A stretch of DNA of 64,000 bases from Nostoc sp. ATCC 53789 (GCF_009873495.1 NZ_CP046703.1:3762501-3826500); one strand, 5' to 3'; counted from the first letter of the stretch, positions 1 to 9,245 are shown. The notes: generated from the letters alone by a model not told the origin. Translations and numbers: made by a program.

Positions 1-2
1 AA

Positions 3-941
3 CAGGCTGAAGCAGGACATCTGGGTAAGGTTTCTCAAACGTGTTTGCAATATGCCAGCTACAAGGATAAACTTAAGAATCCTGAAAAGCAGCAAATCAT
101 CAGAACTATTGATCAGAAACAAGCGAAAATCAGCTCCCTTGCACAAGCCAATAGCACTATTGAAGCCCAATATGACTCAACGCTCTTAGAAAAAATTGCA
201 GGTCAGGGTCGTCAACAATCAATTAATCAAGTTAGTGCTGAAAAAGCTAAACAGACATTAGAACAAAATAATCGCCAAATTTCTCTTCTTAAACAAGAAA
301 TTTCTACTCTTAAAAATGAATTGCTTGCCAAACCAGAAAGCATTAGTTTTATCGCCTTTCTTAAAGATGACAATCAATTTCGGGAAGTTGATAAAGGTTA
401 TCAACAGGCATCATTTTGGTATCCAAGTATACAGCTTGGTTTTCAGTCACTTTTTCTATTACCTCTAATTATTATTGCCTTATCAGTTAACAAATTTGCT
501 CAGAGAAGAGGATATGGACTTGTATCGCTAATTAGCTGGCATTTGCTAGTTATATTTTTTATTCCACTAATTGTTAAAGTATTTGAATTTCTGCAAATAG
601 GTGCAGTATTCCAATTTTTATTTAATATCATTAGCACCCTTTTTGGTGGGTTAGTTTTCCTGATAAATTATGCTTATATTTTGCTGATTCCAATTATCGG
701 TTTTGGAATTATCCAGTTTTTCCAAAAAGTTGTCTTTAATACTAAAGTTCAGGCAGCTAATAGAGTCCAAAAATCACGCTGTGTAAATTGCGCTAAGAAA
801 ATTCGACAGATTGATACTTACTGTCCGCACTGTGGCTATTACCAATATATTGAATGCCAAAACTGTCATAATCTTACTTATAAACATTTGTCGTACTGTA
901 AGCATTGTGGAACTTCTCAAAATTCCACCAGTAATTTGTAA
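3..941 (+). CDS. Zinc-ribbon membrane protein, 5' end cut by window edge
   Basis: Function unknown. The reading frame is open from the first bases of the window, so the true start probably lies upstream; a TTG at 45 is the first possible start inside the window but has no clear ribosome site. The visible part has a Gln/Lys-rich helical, probably coiled-coil region (first ~95 residues after the TTG), then three or four hydrophobic stretches, then a C-terminal double zinc ribbon with four CxxC/CxxH-like pairs (CVNC, CPHC, CQNC, CKHC). This layout suggests a membrane-anchored protein with a cytoplasmic zinc-binding tail. Not assigned to a named family. Confidence 0.75.
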   Translation, partial: QAEAGHLGKVSQTCLQYASYKDKLKNPEKQQIIRTIDQKQAKISSLAQANSTIEAQYDSTLLEKIAGQGRQQSINQVSAEKAKQTLEQNNRQISLLKQEISTLKNELLAKPESISFIAFLKDDNQFREVDKGYQQASFWYPSIQLGFQSLFLLPLIIIALSVNKFAQRRGYGLVSLISWHLLVIFFIPLIVKVFEFLQIGAVFQFLFNIISTLFGGLVFLINYAYILLIPIIGFGIIQFFQKVVFNTKVQAANRVQKSRCVNCAKKIRQIDTYCPHCGYYQYIECQNCHNLTYKHLSYCKHCGTSQNSTSNL

Positions 942-977
942 TCAGTGAGTAGTTAATCGGTATTTTTAACTTAGATT

Positions 978-1736
978 ATGGAAAAAGCCAATAAGGAGAG
1001 TCAGTCACCGCTTTCTTTTCTCAAAAATCTGTTGATTGCTCGTTGGCGATCGCTCTTACTCCTGTTGATCGGAGTTTATTTACCTTTGCAGGTCTTTGAA
1101 ATTCTGACAGTGAAGATATGGGAAAATCAAGCAGGCTTCCCGTGGGATGTGCCTATTCTGTTAGCAGTTCATTCTACAGCAAACCCACAGCTTGATGTTT
1201 TAGCAGTGACGCTGGCTATCATTGGGTTGCCTTGGATGGCGATACCGATTTTGGGTGCGATCGCACTAATATTACTACTACAAAAACGCTGGCGATCGCT
1301 AGCTTATTTGCTCACCGTCTCACTGGGAAGTGTGATTATCAACCGCACAGCCAAGGAATTAATGCATCGAGTGCGTCCACAATTGTGGCAGTCCATTGCG
1401 CCTGAGTCTAGTTTTGCATTTCCCAGTGGTCATGCTATGACGAGTATAACTCTGGTAGCAATTTTACTATCCTTAGCTTGGGCTAGCTCTTGGCGCTGGT
1501 TGGTTCTTATCTCCGGCAGCTTATACATAATAGCTATTGCCTGGTGTCGTCTCTATCTGGGGGTACATTTTCCCAGTGACATTCTCGCAGGTTGGATGGT
1601 TACATTAGGTTGGGCAATTGGTGTCAGTATAATTATCAAACCGTATATAACTAAAGTCAAAACCGTAGATAGCGAACTCCCCAAGAATGAAACTACCTTA
1701 CTGCCTGAAGAAAAAGAGTTGATAAATGAGGAGTGA
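978..1736 (+). CDS. PAP2-family membrane phosphatase
   Basis: Predicted integral-membrane lipid phosphatase of the type 2 phosphatidic acid phosphatase family, 252 residues. The three family motifs are visible: Lys126 to Arg133-Pro134 (KELMHRVRP), PSGH at 149-152, and RLYLGVHFPSD at 191-201 supplying the last Arg, His197 and Asp201. The usual Ser before that Arg is Cys190. Five to six hydrophobic segments surround the motifs. Likely substrates are phosphatidate, diacylglycerol pyrophosphate or undecaprenyl pyrophosphate; sequence alone cannot choose. It starts 36 bp after the zinc-ribbon gene and is followed by a clear hairpin terminator. Confidence 0.9.
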   Translation: MEKANKESQSPLSFLKNLLIARWRSLLLLLIGVYLPLQVFEILTVKIWENQAGFPWDVPILLAVHSTANPQLDVLAVTLAIIGLPWMAIPILGAIALILLLQKRWRSLAYLLTVSLGSVIINRTAKELMHRVRPQLWQSIAPESSFAFPSGHAMTSITLVAILLSLAWASSWRWLVLISGSLYIIAIAWCRLYLGVHFPSDILAGWMVTLGWAIGVSIIIKPYITKVKTVDSELPKNETTLLPEEKELINEE

Positions 1737-1781
1737 TGCTATATCTGCTAAAAGACTTTTATATCCTCTTAAATACCCATT

Positions 1782-1818
1782 AAAAAGGGGGAATTTGATT
1801 CCGCTTTCCCCCTTTTTT
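1782..1818 (+). terminator. Rho-independent terminator after PAP2 gene
   Basis: The arms AAAAAGGGGGAA and TTCCCCCTTTTT flank a short loop and end in a T-run, 45 bp beyond the PAP2 stop codon. The G5/C5 core makes a strong hairpin. Confidence 0.8.
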
Positions 1819-1925
1819 AGAGCTGGAGTACATTAATGAGTGCTTAAATCACAACTAAACCTTTTTCAGACAAACTTTTAACTAAAAGGTATTTAAATAC
1901 ACCCATAAATAATTTTCCAGGCCTA

Positions 1926-2198
1926 CTACGATCCTTGCAAAAGCTCATTGATATAACTTATACTCTGTTTAATTTGTTCTGTTAAAGAAGTTCTCAATAA
2001 GTCAATAGTTGCGCCTGAAAAATTAAGTAACCCCAAAGCATATAATAGGCTTGAAATACCGATAAAAAGAGCCAAAAGTCTACCAAAACAACCGGGATTA
2101 ATTTCAATAAAACCTAATTTAGACTGCCCAATTACAGCAATCGTTACAAAAACAATTCCAGCTATTAAAAATGTGCTATTTGGAGTTATATCTGTCAT
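1926..2198 (-). CDS. Small membrane protein, unknown
   Basis: A 90-residue protein with two hydrophobic helices (about residues 9-25 and 40-60) separated by a Gly/Pro-containing turn, then a polar amphipathic tail. The start is the ATG at 2198. It stands alone between convergent and divergent neighbours with no operon partner. Codon use looks like the host. No family recognised; coding status is supported by length, a plausible two-helix topology and no overlap with another gene. Confidence 0.6.
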   Translation of the reverse strand: MTDITPNSTFLIAGIVFVTIAVIGQSKLGFIEINPGCFGRLLALFIGISSLLYALGLLNFSGATIDLLRTSLTEQIKQSISYINELLQGS

Positions 2199-2573
2199 AT
2201 TACTATTAAGACGCTTCAGTATTTTTATTGTAGCTATTATTAGTCTAAATTTATGTCCTTACTATAACAATCCTAAATGATTTGTAAGAGAATTCATCGT
2301 CTGATAACGTCATCTCCCAAAGTATCGGGGAGATGGCAAGGGTTTTACAATTATCTCAAATTCTCACGCATGATTTGGGACTGCTATATGTGCAACAATA
2401 AAAATTAATTTACATCTGAGTTAAACGGAAATTTTATTTTTTACTATTTTGCTGAAACTATTTATCTGTAAAACTTTCAGCATCAGAAAGCCAAATTTTT
2501 CTCACTCTTGTACTAGACTTGGGTTTAGTTTACATACTATAATACACTAAGTCGATAGGAATAGTGGGTTTTT
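2199..2573. other. Intergenic, AT-rich, one hairpin
   Basis: No gene seen. A 7-bp inverted repeat (CATCTCC at 2311-2317, GGAGATG at 2329-2335) lacks a T-run, so it is not a typical terminator. The stretch just before 2574 should hold the promoter of the next gene; TATAAT-like bases occur near 2538-2545. Confidence 0.4.
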
Positions 2574-3035
2574 ATGGAAAGCGTCCAAAACGTCAGTCAA
2601 GAGTTAAATGTAACAGGAGACAAAGCCCTAGAGGATTTGCAACAATCGACTCCAGAAGAGTTAAAAAAAGACATTTTCAAAAAACTCAGAGGTGGATTTT
2701 TTCTGGTACTAGGATATTTATTGTCACCACTATGTTGGTGGAATGACCTACTATTCAATCTGCCGATAGCTTATGGTTTTGGGTATATATGTAGTTTACT
2801 TTCCCCAAAATTACTTCTACCTTGTTCAATTATAGGATATTGGCTCTCTAATATTGTGGGAATACTCTTGATGCAATTTGGTTCTAAGGACATTTTTCAA
2901 AAAGAACCTCAAGAGCATAACCTCAAAAAAGAATTATTCACGGGTCTAATTTCTTCAACAGCTTATACCCTCTTGATTATACTATTGATCCAGTTGAAGA
3001 TTCTCGATTCTCCCATTTTATTTGCCAACGGTTAA
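2574..3035 (+). CDS. Membrane protein of unknown function
   Basis: A 153-residue protein with a polar, acidic N-terminus (~45 residues), then three or four hydrophobic segments: about 45-80, 83-107 and 125-145. The ATG at 2574 is chosen because it gives a compact N-terminus rich in Glu/Gln/Lys; the overlapping frame starting at 2564 is Arg-rich noise. No recognised domain. It is monocistronic and followed by a hairpin that separates it from the convergent SPFH gene. Confidence 0.7.
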   Translation: MESVQNVSQELNVTGDKALEDLQQSTPEELKKDIFKKLRGGFFLVLGYLLSPLCWWNDLLFNLPIAYGFGYICSLLSPKLLLPCSIIGYWLSNIVGILLMQFGSKDIFQKEPQEHNLKKELFTGLISSTAYTLLIILLIQLKILDSPILFANG

Positions 3036-3065
3036 TTTAGCTAATCAAATTCCTACAGAACAAAG

Positions 3066-3098
3066 ATATCCCTGATTTCTTCAATAAGTCGGGGATAT
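3066..3098. terminator. Hairpin between convergent genes
   Basis: ATATCCC at 3066-3072 pairs with GGGATAT at 3092-3098. It lies between the stop codons of two converging genes. No strong T-run on either strand, so terminator function is only likely. Confidence 0.45.
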
Positions 3099-3142
3099 AA
3101 GCCTCTCAGTGGAGAGCAACTCATTGAAAAAGAATATCAATT

Positions 3143-3946
3143 TTAATCAAATTTTAAAAATTCACTTAAATTCAATAGCTTTGGAGCCTCCTTGCTTACA
3201 ATTAATGGCAGCTTACCATTCCATTTTTCTATTGCTTGCCTTTGTAGGATTTCTGGAGTTAAACCATCACGTAATAATCTATGTGCTTCAGCCTCTCCTT
3301 TGGCTAAATTAACTTTTGCTTCAGCCTCTTTTGTTGCTCTGAGTGCGATAAACTCTGCTCGTTTTGCTTCTTGTTCCGCAATCTGCTTCGCTTCTACCGC
3401 CTCACCAAATCGTTCTGAAAAATGGACATGAACTAGAGAAATATCATCAACTGCAACGTGATAGTTACCTAGCCGTGTAGACAACGCATCATCTACTGCA
3501 CCTTTTACTTCTCCTCGCTTAGTAATAATTTCTTCAGCAGTATACTTTGCTATTACTGCTTTTAATACTTCTTCAACGGCTGGGTTAATAATTCGCATGA
3601 CTACAGCTTGTTCATCTCCAATTTCTTGAAAAATGATATTTGCTTCTTGGGGGATAATATGCCAATTTAGAGCTAAATCGGCGAAAACATTTTGTAAATC
3701 CTTGGAAGAAGCTTCAGTTGAAATTTCCTGTTTTTGGACTCGAATACTCAAATTTTTCACAGTATTGACTACAGGGATAATTAAGTGAAGTCCTTCTCCT
3801 AATATCTGGTTTTGCACTTCGCCAAATTTCATCAATACACCACGTTCTCCTGCATTTACAATTACACAAGGCGTAAGAAAGAGAGTTATCAGGAACAAAA
3901 GAGCAGTCAGTTTACCTGCACTGTTAAAAGTTTTATTTTTTATCAT
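3143..3946 (-). CDS. SPFH/prohibitin-family (band 7) membrane protein
   Basis: Prohibitin-like scaffold protein: an N-terminal hydrophobic anchor (about 12-30 in the 267-residue form), an SPFH domain beginning with the typical GERGVLMKFG, then a charged Ala/Glu-rich coiled coil (EQEAKRAEFIALRATKEAEA) and a short C-terminal tail. Such proteins form oligomeric rings that organise membrane microdomains and proteases such as FtsH. The ATG at 3946 is preferred; a GTG at 3982 would add 12 residues before the anchor without a family match. Single gene, converging on the preceding one. Confidence 0.88.
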   Translation of the reverse strand: MIKNKTFNSAGKLTALLFLITLFLTPCVIVNAGERGVLMKFGEVQNQILGEGLHLIIPVVNTVKNLSIRVQKQEISTEASSKDLQNVFADLALNWHIIPQEANIIFQEIGDEQAVVMRIINPAVEEVLKAVIAKYTAEEIITKRGEVKGAVDDALSTRLGNYHVAVDDISLVHVHFSERFGEAVEAKQIAEQEAKRAEFIALRATKEAEAKVNLAKGEAEAHRLLRDGLTPEILQRQAIEKWNGKLPLIVSKEAPKLLNLSEFLKFD

Positions 3947-3982
3947 CTGTGTGAAACATGTATGCGTCTGGCACAGAGACAC

Positions 3983-4430
3983 ATATTTAGGAGTTGTAAG
4001 CTTCTTGCCGTTATGCTCTTATAACTTTGGCTCTAAGTCAATTTTCATATCACTCTAGACAATGTGAAAAATAAGTAGTAAATTCCTCAATGATAGGTTA
4101 ATGTTTTCAACATACAGGCATATAGGTAAGCAGCTAATGTGTACTTTACTACCCAACTTTGGAGATAGTGAAGGCTAATGTGGCTTTATTTTTACCTAAA
4201 TCACTGTAATGATATCGAAAAACCGTAGTATTTGAAAAGGTAAGTTTGGCTAACAATCTTAAAAATAAGAAAACTTGCCCAAATGCTTCCCCAAGGATGG
4301 AGAATATAATCATTGAGGGAATTTGACAGGAAGCAACGCAAACAGCAATGACAATTGTTTGAAGGCTATACGCGACAGCATCTTTAGCAGAAATGGATGG
4401 AGGCGCGATGCTTGCAACCGAGTATTACAT
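3983..4430. other. Intergenic, no gene recognised
   Basis: AT-rich spacer upstream of the SPFH gene and downstream of the ADP-ribosylglycohydrolase gene. It should contain the SPFH promoter. A plus-strand open frame at 4323-4514 has poor residue composition and overlaps the following gene, so it is not called. Confidence 0.4.
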
Positions 4431-5276
4431 TTAGCTGATATTTTTGTTTGCCAAACTCATCAGCTGCTTATCCAAGTCTATGAGGTAATCTCTACCGTAA
4501 GTTCCATTCTCTAAGCCTGTGACAAGATGATTGGGAATGTCTTTTGTAATTTCTTCGCTACAAGAACCGGCAGCCAGGGCGATCGCAGCTACTGTATCAA
4601 CATCTCCTGTAAAAGCGATACAATCTTGTAAAAGTTCGCTCATGCTGTCATTTCGCATCACGGCAGTAATCGCGGCTCTGACACTCATCCAACCTTTAGA
4701 CTTCACTTTACCTTCCCAAGGTTTAGCCCATTCCCCAGATACATAACCTTGGAGAAACTCTCCTAATTTGCGTTTTGCTCCCAGTCGGTAGATAAAATAA
4801 TGTGACATCAAAGCAGCGGCAACAGCAGCATTGATTCCATCGGTTGTATTGTGGGTAATTGCCGCTTGAATTGTTGCCGCCTCAATGACTTTTTCTGGTG
4901 TCGGATAGATGCCAATGGGTGCTGCACGCATCGCACCCCCGCTTTTGTCACTATCAGGGTTAATTTTGGTTAAAAATTCTTCCCCATTCTGAATTTCTAG
5001 CAGAAAATGGTAGAAGTTTCGAGAATAACCTTCTCTCTCGTCGCGTTTAAAAGCTCTAACAAAGCTATCGGCTAAAACTTCTGGTGTCCACGGTGATTGA
5101 GCAACAATCACTTCCGCAATGGCAATGCTCATCTGGGTGTCATCGGTGTAGCTGCCAGGGATGAGTCGAAAACGGGGATGTTCGACGTATCGACTCAAAT
5201 CGTTGTTAACGATCATCTCATCAGCATATTCAAAGCCTGCACCGTAGGCATCTGCGATCGCTAACTCTAGCAGCAT
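4431..5276 (-). CDS. ADP-ribosylglycohydrolase (DraG-type) family protein
   Basis: Predicted hydrolase that removes ADP-ribose from proteins or other acceptors. The two metal-binding family signatures are present: YTDDTQMSIA near residues 43-52, and GDVDTVAAIALAAGS near the C-terminus (two Asp of the GDxDT motif). Length (281) is normal for a bacterial ARH domain. The N-terminus starts directly with the helical fold (LAIADAYGAGFEY), supporting the ATG at 5276. It begins 7 bp after the Nudix stop codon, so the two are almost certainly co-transcribed; that partner would process the released ADP-ribose. Confidence 0.88.
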   Translation of the reverse strand: MLLELAIADAYGAGFEYADEMIVNNDLSRYVEHPRFRLIPGSYTDDTQMSIAIAEVIVAQSPWTPEVLADSFVRAFKRDEREGYSRNFYHFLLEIQNGEEFLTKINPDSDKSGGAMRAAPIGIYPTPEKVIEAATIQAAITHNTTDGINAAVAAALMSHYFIYRLGAKRKLGEFLQGYVSGEWAKPWEGKVKSKGWMSVRAAITAVMRNDSMSELLQDCIAFTGDVDTVAAIALAAGSCSEEITKDIPNHLVTGLENGTYGRDYLIDLDKQLMSLANKNIS

Positions 5277-5283
5277 AAAGGTA

Positions 5284-5832
5284 TTAAATTAAAAACGGAC
5301 GCGCCAAAAAGAAGCTAGCAATTGATTTAGCATCTACCGCCTCTCCTTCCAGAATAGCTTTCTCTAATTCTTCGGGAGTCAAAAACACAGTTTCGATATC
5401 CTCGTCTCCATCTTGTGCTGGTGGTGTCTCTAGCTTTTCCAAATCTCGCGCCAGAAAAGCATAGATAATTTCATCAGAATAACCAGGTGCTAAGAAAAAT
5501 TCGCCTAATTTGTCCCATTTTTGGGCACTATAGCCAGTTTCTTCTTCGATTTCGCGCTGTATTGTCTCTAAAGGTTCTTCATTTGCTTCCAAAGTTCCTG
5601 CCGGAAATTCTAATATCCGTCCCTGAATCGCAAAACGATACTGGCGCACCAGCACAAGTTTGCCCTCTGGTGTCACCGGCACTGCTAAAGCACCACCAGG
5701 GTGACGAACACATTCCCATTCTCCCTCCGCTTTATTAGGCAAACGCAAGCGATTGACTTCAAAATCAAACTTGCGTCCTTTATAAAACAAGCGTTGTTTT
5801 AGCAGTTGTGGTAATTCTCTACCTAATGGCAT
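5284..5832 (-). CDS. Nudix hydrolase, ADP-ribose pyrophosphatase type
   Basis: A 182-residue Nudix enzyme with an intact Nudix box (GX5EX7REUXEEXGU) visible as GTLEANEEPLETIQREIEEE followed by TGY. The upstream part (VRQYRFAIQGRILEFPAGTL) is the typical context of ADP-ribose pyrophosphatases, which cleave ADP-ribose to AMP and ribose 5-phosphate. It sits between folK and the ADP-ribosylglycohydrolase gene, same strand, 69 bp and 7 bp spacing. The assignment to ADP-ribose rather than another nucleoside diphosphate is by family and context. Confidence 0.88.
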   Translation of the reverse strand: MPLGRELPQLLKQRLFYKGRKFDFEVNRLRLPNKAEGEWECVRHPGGALAVPVTPEGKLVLVRQYRFAIQGRILEFPAGTLEANEEPLETIQREIEEETGYSAQKWDKLGEFFLAPGYSDEIIYAFLARDLEKLETPPAQDGDEDIETVFLTPEELEKAILEGEAVDAKSIASFFLARPFLI

Positions 5833-5901
5833 AGTAAAATCTGATTATCTGTTAAGTACAGAGGTGATATCAGTCTTTTCTGTGTTTTAAAGATGGTAAT
5901 T

Positions 5902-6519
5902 TTAATTGCCCATCGATAAATGTACATCAGAACAGTCTACCTCTTTCAGCAGTTCTTTAATAACACACCCGGATACTGGTTCTATCCAATCAGGGGCAAT
6001 TTCTGCCAGTGGTACTAACACGAAGGCCCGATCCCGCATTCGTGGGTGGGGAATCTGGAGATTTGGTGTATCTACTATAAAGTCATCAAATAATAACAAA
6101 TCTAAATCTAGAGTTCGTGGCCCCCACCGTTCTTGACGCACACGCCCAAATTGTTGTTCAATTCCTAACAAAATTTCTAATAACTGCTGGGGTAGCATCT
6201 CTACCTGCAATGTCACACAGCCATTTAGATAATCTGGCTGTGGTGGCCCCACAGCTTTAGTTTTGTACCACCTGGATTTAGCTTCTAAGAGAATACCTGG
6301 GGTTTGGGCTAAACTTTTGATAGCTGCTTCTAAAATTATTTGGGAATCGCCGATATTACTACCAAGGGCAACGGCGCTTCGTCTGGGCTTTATTGCTGCG
6401 TAACCAGCCGCAGCCATCGCAATCTCATTAATTAAGCTTTTTTCGGGCTGTCTGTATGGATACTTCGCTTTACTTGTTCCAAAAAATGCCAACAGTTTGC
6501 GTATTCCAATAGATATCAA
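5902..6519 (-). CDS. folK: 2-amino-4-hydroxy-6-hydroxymethyldihydropteridine pyrophosphokinase (HPPK)
   Basis: Folate synthesis enzyme that transfers pyrophosphate from ATP to hydroxymethyl-dihydropterin. Core motifs are present: VALGSNIGD at the start of the fold, RWGPRTLDLDLLLF with the conserved Asp pair, and IPHPRMRDRAFVLVPLAEIAP. The reading frame carries about 34 extra residues before an internal Met (ATG at 6417); since the HPPK fold begins near residue 50, that Met may be the true start, giving 171 residues. First gene of a likely folK-Nudix-ADP-ribosylglycohydrolase operon. Confidence 0.92.
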   Translation of the reverse strand: MISIGIRKLLAFFGTSKAKYPYRQPEKSLINEIAMAAAGYAAIKPRRSAVALGSNIGDSQIILEAAIKSLAQTPGILLEAKSRWYKTKAVGPPQPDYLNGCVTLQVEMLPQQLLEILLGIEQQFGRVRQERWGPRTLDLDLLLFDDFIVDTPNLQIPHPRMRDRAFVLVPLAEIAPDWIEPVSGCVIKELLKEVDCSDVHLSMGN

Positions 6520-6625
6520 AAATGACCAGAAGTTTACAAAACTAAATTAACCAAATCTAAAAAACATTATTTTATGGTGAATTTAGTTAATTATTTATAG
6601 GATATTATACTAACACAATGGTGGT

Positions 6626-6814
6626 GTGCTAACCCCAAAGCTGATTGATGGTGGTTATTATAGTTACTACTTTGAGCGAGGAACTGACGTGGGGAAGCTT
6701 ACCTCCTGGTTCAAGCGAAGACCAACTAACTTGAGTGACTCTGGACAAGGAGGAACAAATGAGAGCTTACCACGAGCATATATGGCACAGGCGAGGCAGT
6801 TACTGAGCAAATGA
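6626..6814 (+). CDS. Doubtful short ORF before PBP gene
   Basis: A 62-codon frame from GTG at 6626 that overlaps the start of the penicillin-binding protein gene by 4 bp (ATGA). The overlap is the kind seen in coupled genes, but residue composition is unremarkable, there is no clear ribosome site and no family is recognised. It may simply be the leader of the downstream gene. Confidence 0.2.
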   Translation: MLTPKLIDGGYYSYYFERGTDVGKLTSWFKRRPTNLSDSGQGGTNESLPRAYMAQARQLLSK

Positions 6815-9048
6815 AAATTTTACCATCTAGGATGAAGACCAATCAGGCAACTGGCGGTAAACCACTCTATCGTCGCTTATGGTTTTGGGCAGGCTTGGGT
6901 GTAGGTGGTGGGATAGTTGCCTTGATCTATGGCATCAGTCTAATAGACCGCACTTTGCCAGATCAGGCCGAGTTAAACGCCGTGCTGAGAGAGCAAACGC
7001 TGACGATCAAAGCCTCTGATGGAACTATATTACAACAACAAGGTGAAGCAACTAGAGAACAGTTAAAACTGGAACAAATACCAGATAATTTAAAAAAAGC
7101 TTTCATCGCCTCAGAAGATAGAAGATTTAGGCAACACAACGGATTTGATCCACAAGGGATTGTCAGAGCGGGTTTGAATAATTTGCGATCGCAAGGTGTG
7201 GTAGAAGGTGGTAGCACCATCACCCAACAGTTAACGCGGATTCTCTTTTTGAAACAAGAACAGACAATCTGGCGCAAACTCAAAGAAGTCCGCCTAGCAC
7301 AAAAAATGGAGCATGAATTAACCAAAGATCAGATTCTAGAGCGTTACCTGAATCTGGTTTATTTGGGAGGTGGAGCTTATGGTGTAGCAGATGCCGCCTG
7401 GGTATACTTTAGTAAATCCCCAGACCAGCTTACCCTTGCAGAAATGGCAACAATCGCCGGATTAGCCCCCGCTCCTAGCTTATATGCCCCAGACAAGAAT
7501 CCCGAAGCGGCAATCCGGCGAAGAAATCTGGTATTGCAACGGATGCAAGAGGATGGAGTGATTACACCAGAGCAAAGGCAAGCAGCACTCCAAGAGTCAT
7601 TAACTCTCAAAAGCAGTTTACCCAAGCGAGTACAAGTAGAATCACCATACTTTACCAGCTACATCCAAAAAGAATTGCCGAAGTATGTTCCTGCTAAAGT
7701 GCTGGCAAGTGAGGGATTAGTAGTGGAAACCACGCTGAACCCGGCTTGGCAGAAAGTGGCAGAAGAGGCGGTTGCCAAAACGCTGCGAAATCAAGGGCGC
7801 TGGGAGAACTTTAAACAAGCAGCAATGGTTGCCATTGACCCCCGAAGCGGTGAAATTAAGGCAATGGTTGGGGGAAAAGACTTTGGTAAAAACCAGTTTA
7901 ATCGAGTTACCCAGGCACAACGGCAGCCAGGATCGACATTTAAAGGGTTTGTATATGCCACTGCGATCGCTAGCGGTAAAAGCCCCTACGATAGCTATGA
8001 GGATGCACCCTTTGTAGTAGACGGCTACGAACCGAAAAACTATAGTGAAAGATTTCGGGGTTCAATGAATATCCGAGATGCTCTCACCCGCTCTATTAAT
8101 ATTATTGCGGTGAAGGTGTTGATTGATGTCGGATTTACGCCAACGATTAAACTTGCCCATGATATGGGCATAAAATCTGAACTCAAGCCCACCTACTCCT
8201 TGGCTCTCGGCTCAAATGAAGTAAATCTACTGGAGTTGACCAGCGCTTATGGCAGTTTTGCAACTCAGGGATTGCACACAGAACCTCATGGTATTACCCG
8301 CATCCTCAACCGCCAAGGTAAGGTAATCTGGTCAGCTAATTTCAAATCTAAACGCGCCCTTGACGCTGACAGTGCCGCCATCATGACTTGGATGCTACGT
8401 AACGTCGTAGAAGAGGGGACTGGTGCTGCTGCCCAATTAGGTGAGAGACCAGTTGCTGGCAAGACAGGTACTTCTGATGAAGCCCGCGATTTGTGGTTTA
8501 TTGGCTACATTCCCCAAATGGTGACAGGGGTATGGCTAGGGAATGATGATAACCGCCCCACTTATGGCAGCAGTGGCAGCGCCGCTTACACCTGGCACGA
8601 ATTTATGGAAAAAGCGGCAGAGGGAATGCCTGTCGAAAAGTTTCCCAAACGGCCAAAGTTAGAAGGTCGCAAAGGTACAATCAAAGCCCAATCCATCAAG
8701 CCCAAACAAGTGCTGAATCGTTCTCTTTCCTCTGATAATGACTCAGAAGGAGAAAGTGCTAGAAATTCTGAGGAGAGTGGTTCATCAAGGAGACGTAGGA
8801 GAAGGAGCTATTCTCAAGAAGAACAGCAGTCAAACTATACCCCAAGACGGAGAAGGCGCGATCGCAGCGAAGAATCAAATTCTAGTAACTCTTCTTCCGA
8901 ATCATCTACTCCCCGGCGGCGCTCTAGAAGAGTAGAATCTGACTCTCCCCCACCTCCCAGAACTCGCCGTTCTTCATCTCCTGACAATAATTCCGGTTCT
9001 TCATCGCCACAACCATCTTGGCGCGAAAGACTTAGACCTTCTAATTAA
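6811..9048 (+). CDS. Class A penicillin-binding protein (transglycosylase/transpeptidase)
   Basis: Bifunctional peptidoglycan synthase, 745 residues. After a cytoplasmic stub and a membrane anchor (~23-45) comes the GT51 glycosyltransferase: SEDRRFRQHNGFD with catalytic Glu102, GGSTITQQL, and EVRLAQKMEHELTKDQILE. The transpeptidase has STFK (Ser375), SIN (428-430) and KTGTS (551-555). The last ~100 residues are a low-complexity Ser/Arg/Pro tail with runs such as RRRRRR, unusual for the catalytic family and probably cytoplasm-external, since the anchor is N-terminal. A second Met at residue 8 is also a possible start. Confidence 0.93.
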   Translation: MKILPSRMKTNQATGGKPLYRRLWFWAGLGVGGGIVALIYGISLIDRTLPDQAELNAVLREQTLTIKASDGTILQQQGEATREQLKLEQIPDNLKKAFIASEDRRFRQHNGFDPQGIVRAGLNNLRSQGVVEGGSTITQQLTRILFLKQEQTIWRKLKEVRLAQKMEHELTKDQILERYLNLVYLGGGAYGVADAAWVYFSKSPDQLTLAEMATIAGLAPAPSLYAPDKNPEAAIRRRNLVLQRMQEDGVITPEQRQAALQESLTLKSSLPKRVQVESPYFTSYIQKELPKYVPAKVLASEGLVVETTLNPAWQKVAEEAVAKTLRNQGRWENFKQAAMVAIDPRSGEIKAMVGGKDFGKNQFNRVTQAQRQPGSTFKGFVYATAIASGKSPYDSYEDAPFVVDGYEPKNYSERFRGSMNIRDALTRSINIIAVKVLIDVGFTPTIKLAHDMGIKSELKPTYSLALGSNEVNLLELTSAYGSFATQGLHTEPHGITRILNRQGKVIWSANFKSKRALDADSAAIMTWMLRNVVEEGTGAAAQLGERPVAGKTGTSDEARDLWFIGYIPQMVTGVWLGNDDNRPTYGSSGSAAYTWHEFMEKAAEGMPVEKFPKRPKLEGRKGTIKAQSIKPKQVLNRSLSSDNDSEGESARNSEESGSSRRRRRRSYSQEEQQSNYTPRRRRRDRSEESNSSNSSSESSTPRRRSRRVESDSPPPPRTRRSSSPDNNSGSSSPQPSWRERLRPSN

Positions 9049-9059
9049 TGAAGAGTGGG

Positions 9060-9245
9060 CATTGGGCATTGGGCATTGGGCAAAACAGTTCCGTTAGCGA
9101 TAGCGTGGCGTTTAGCCCTTGCTGTTAGCGGTAGCGGGGCAGCCCGTGAAGAGTTGGAGTTACGAATTCTCCCCCTGCCCCCCTGCTCCCCTGCTCCCCT
9201 GCTCCTCTGCTTCCCTGCTCCCCTGCCCCTCTGCCTCCCCTGCCC
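9060..9245. repeat. Low-complexity spacer repeats
   Basis: Three kinds of short repeat follow each other: GGGCATT tandem copies (9056-9081), a GTTAGCGRTAGCG-type repeat (9093-9150), and CCCCTGCT tandem copies (9176-9245). The same units recur elsewhere in this window, including inside rsmB. Confidence 0.7.

Noticed and set aside
4323..4514. Plus-strand open frame before the ADP-ribosylglycohydrolase gene
   Set aside because: Overlaps the 3' end of that gene on the other strand and has no supporting signals.
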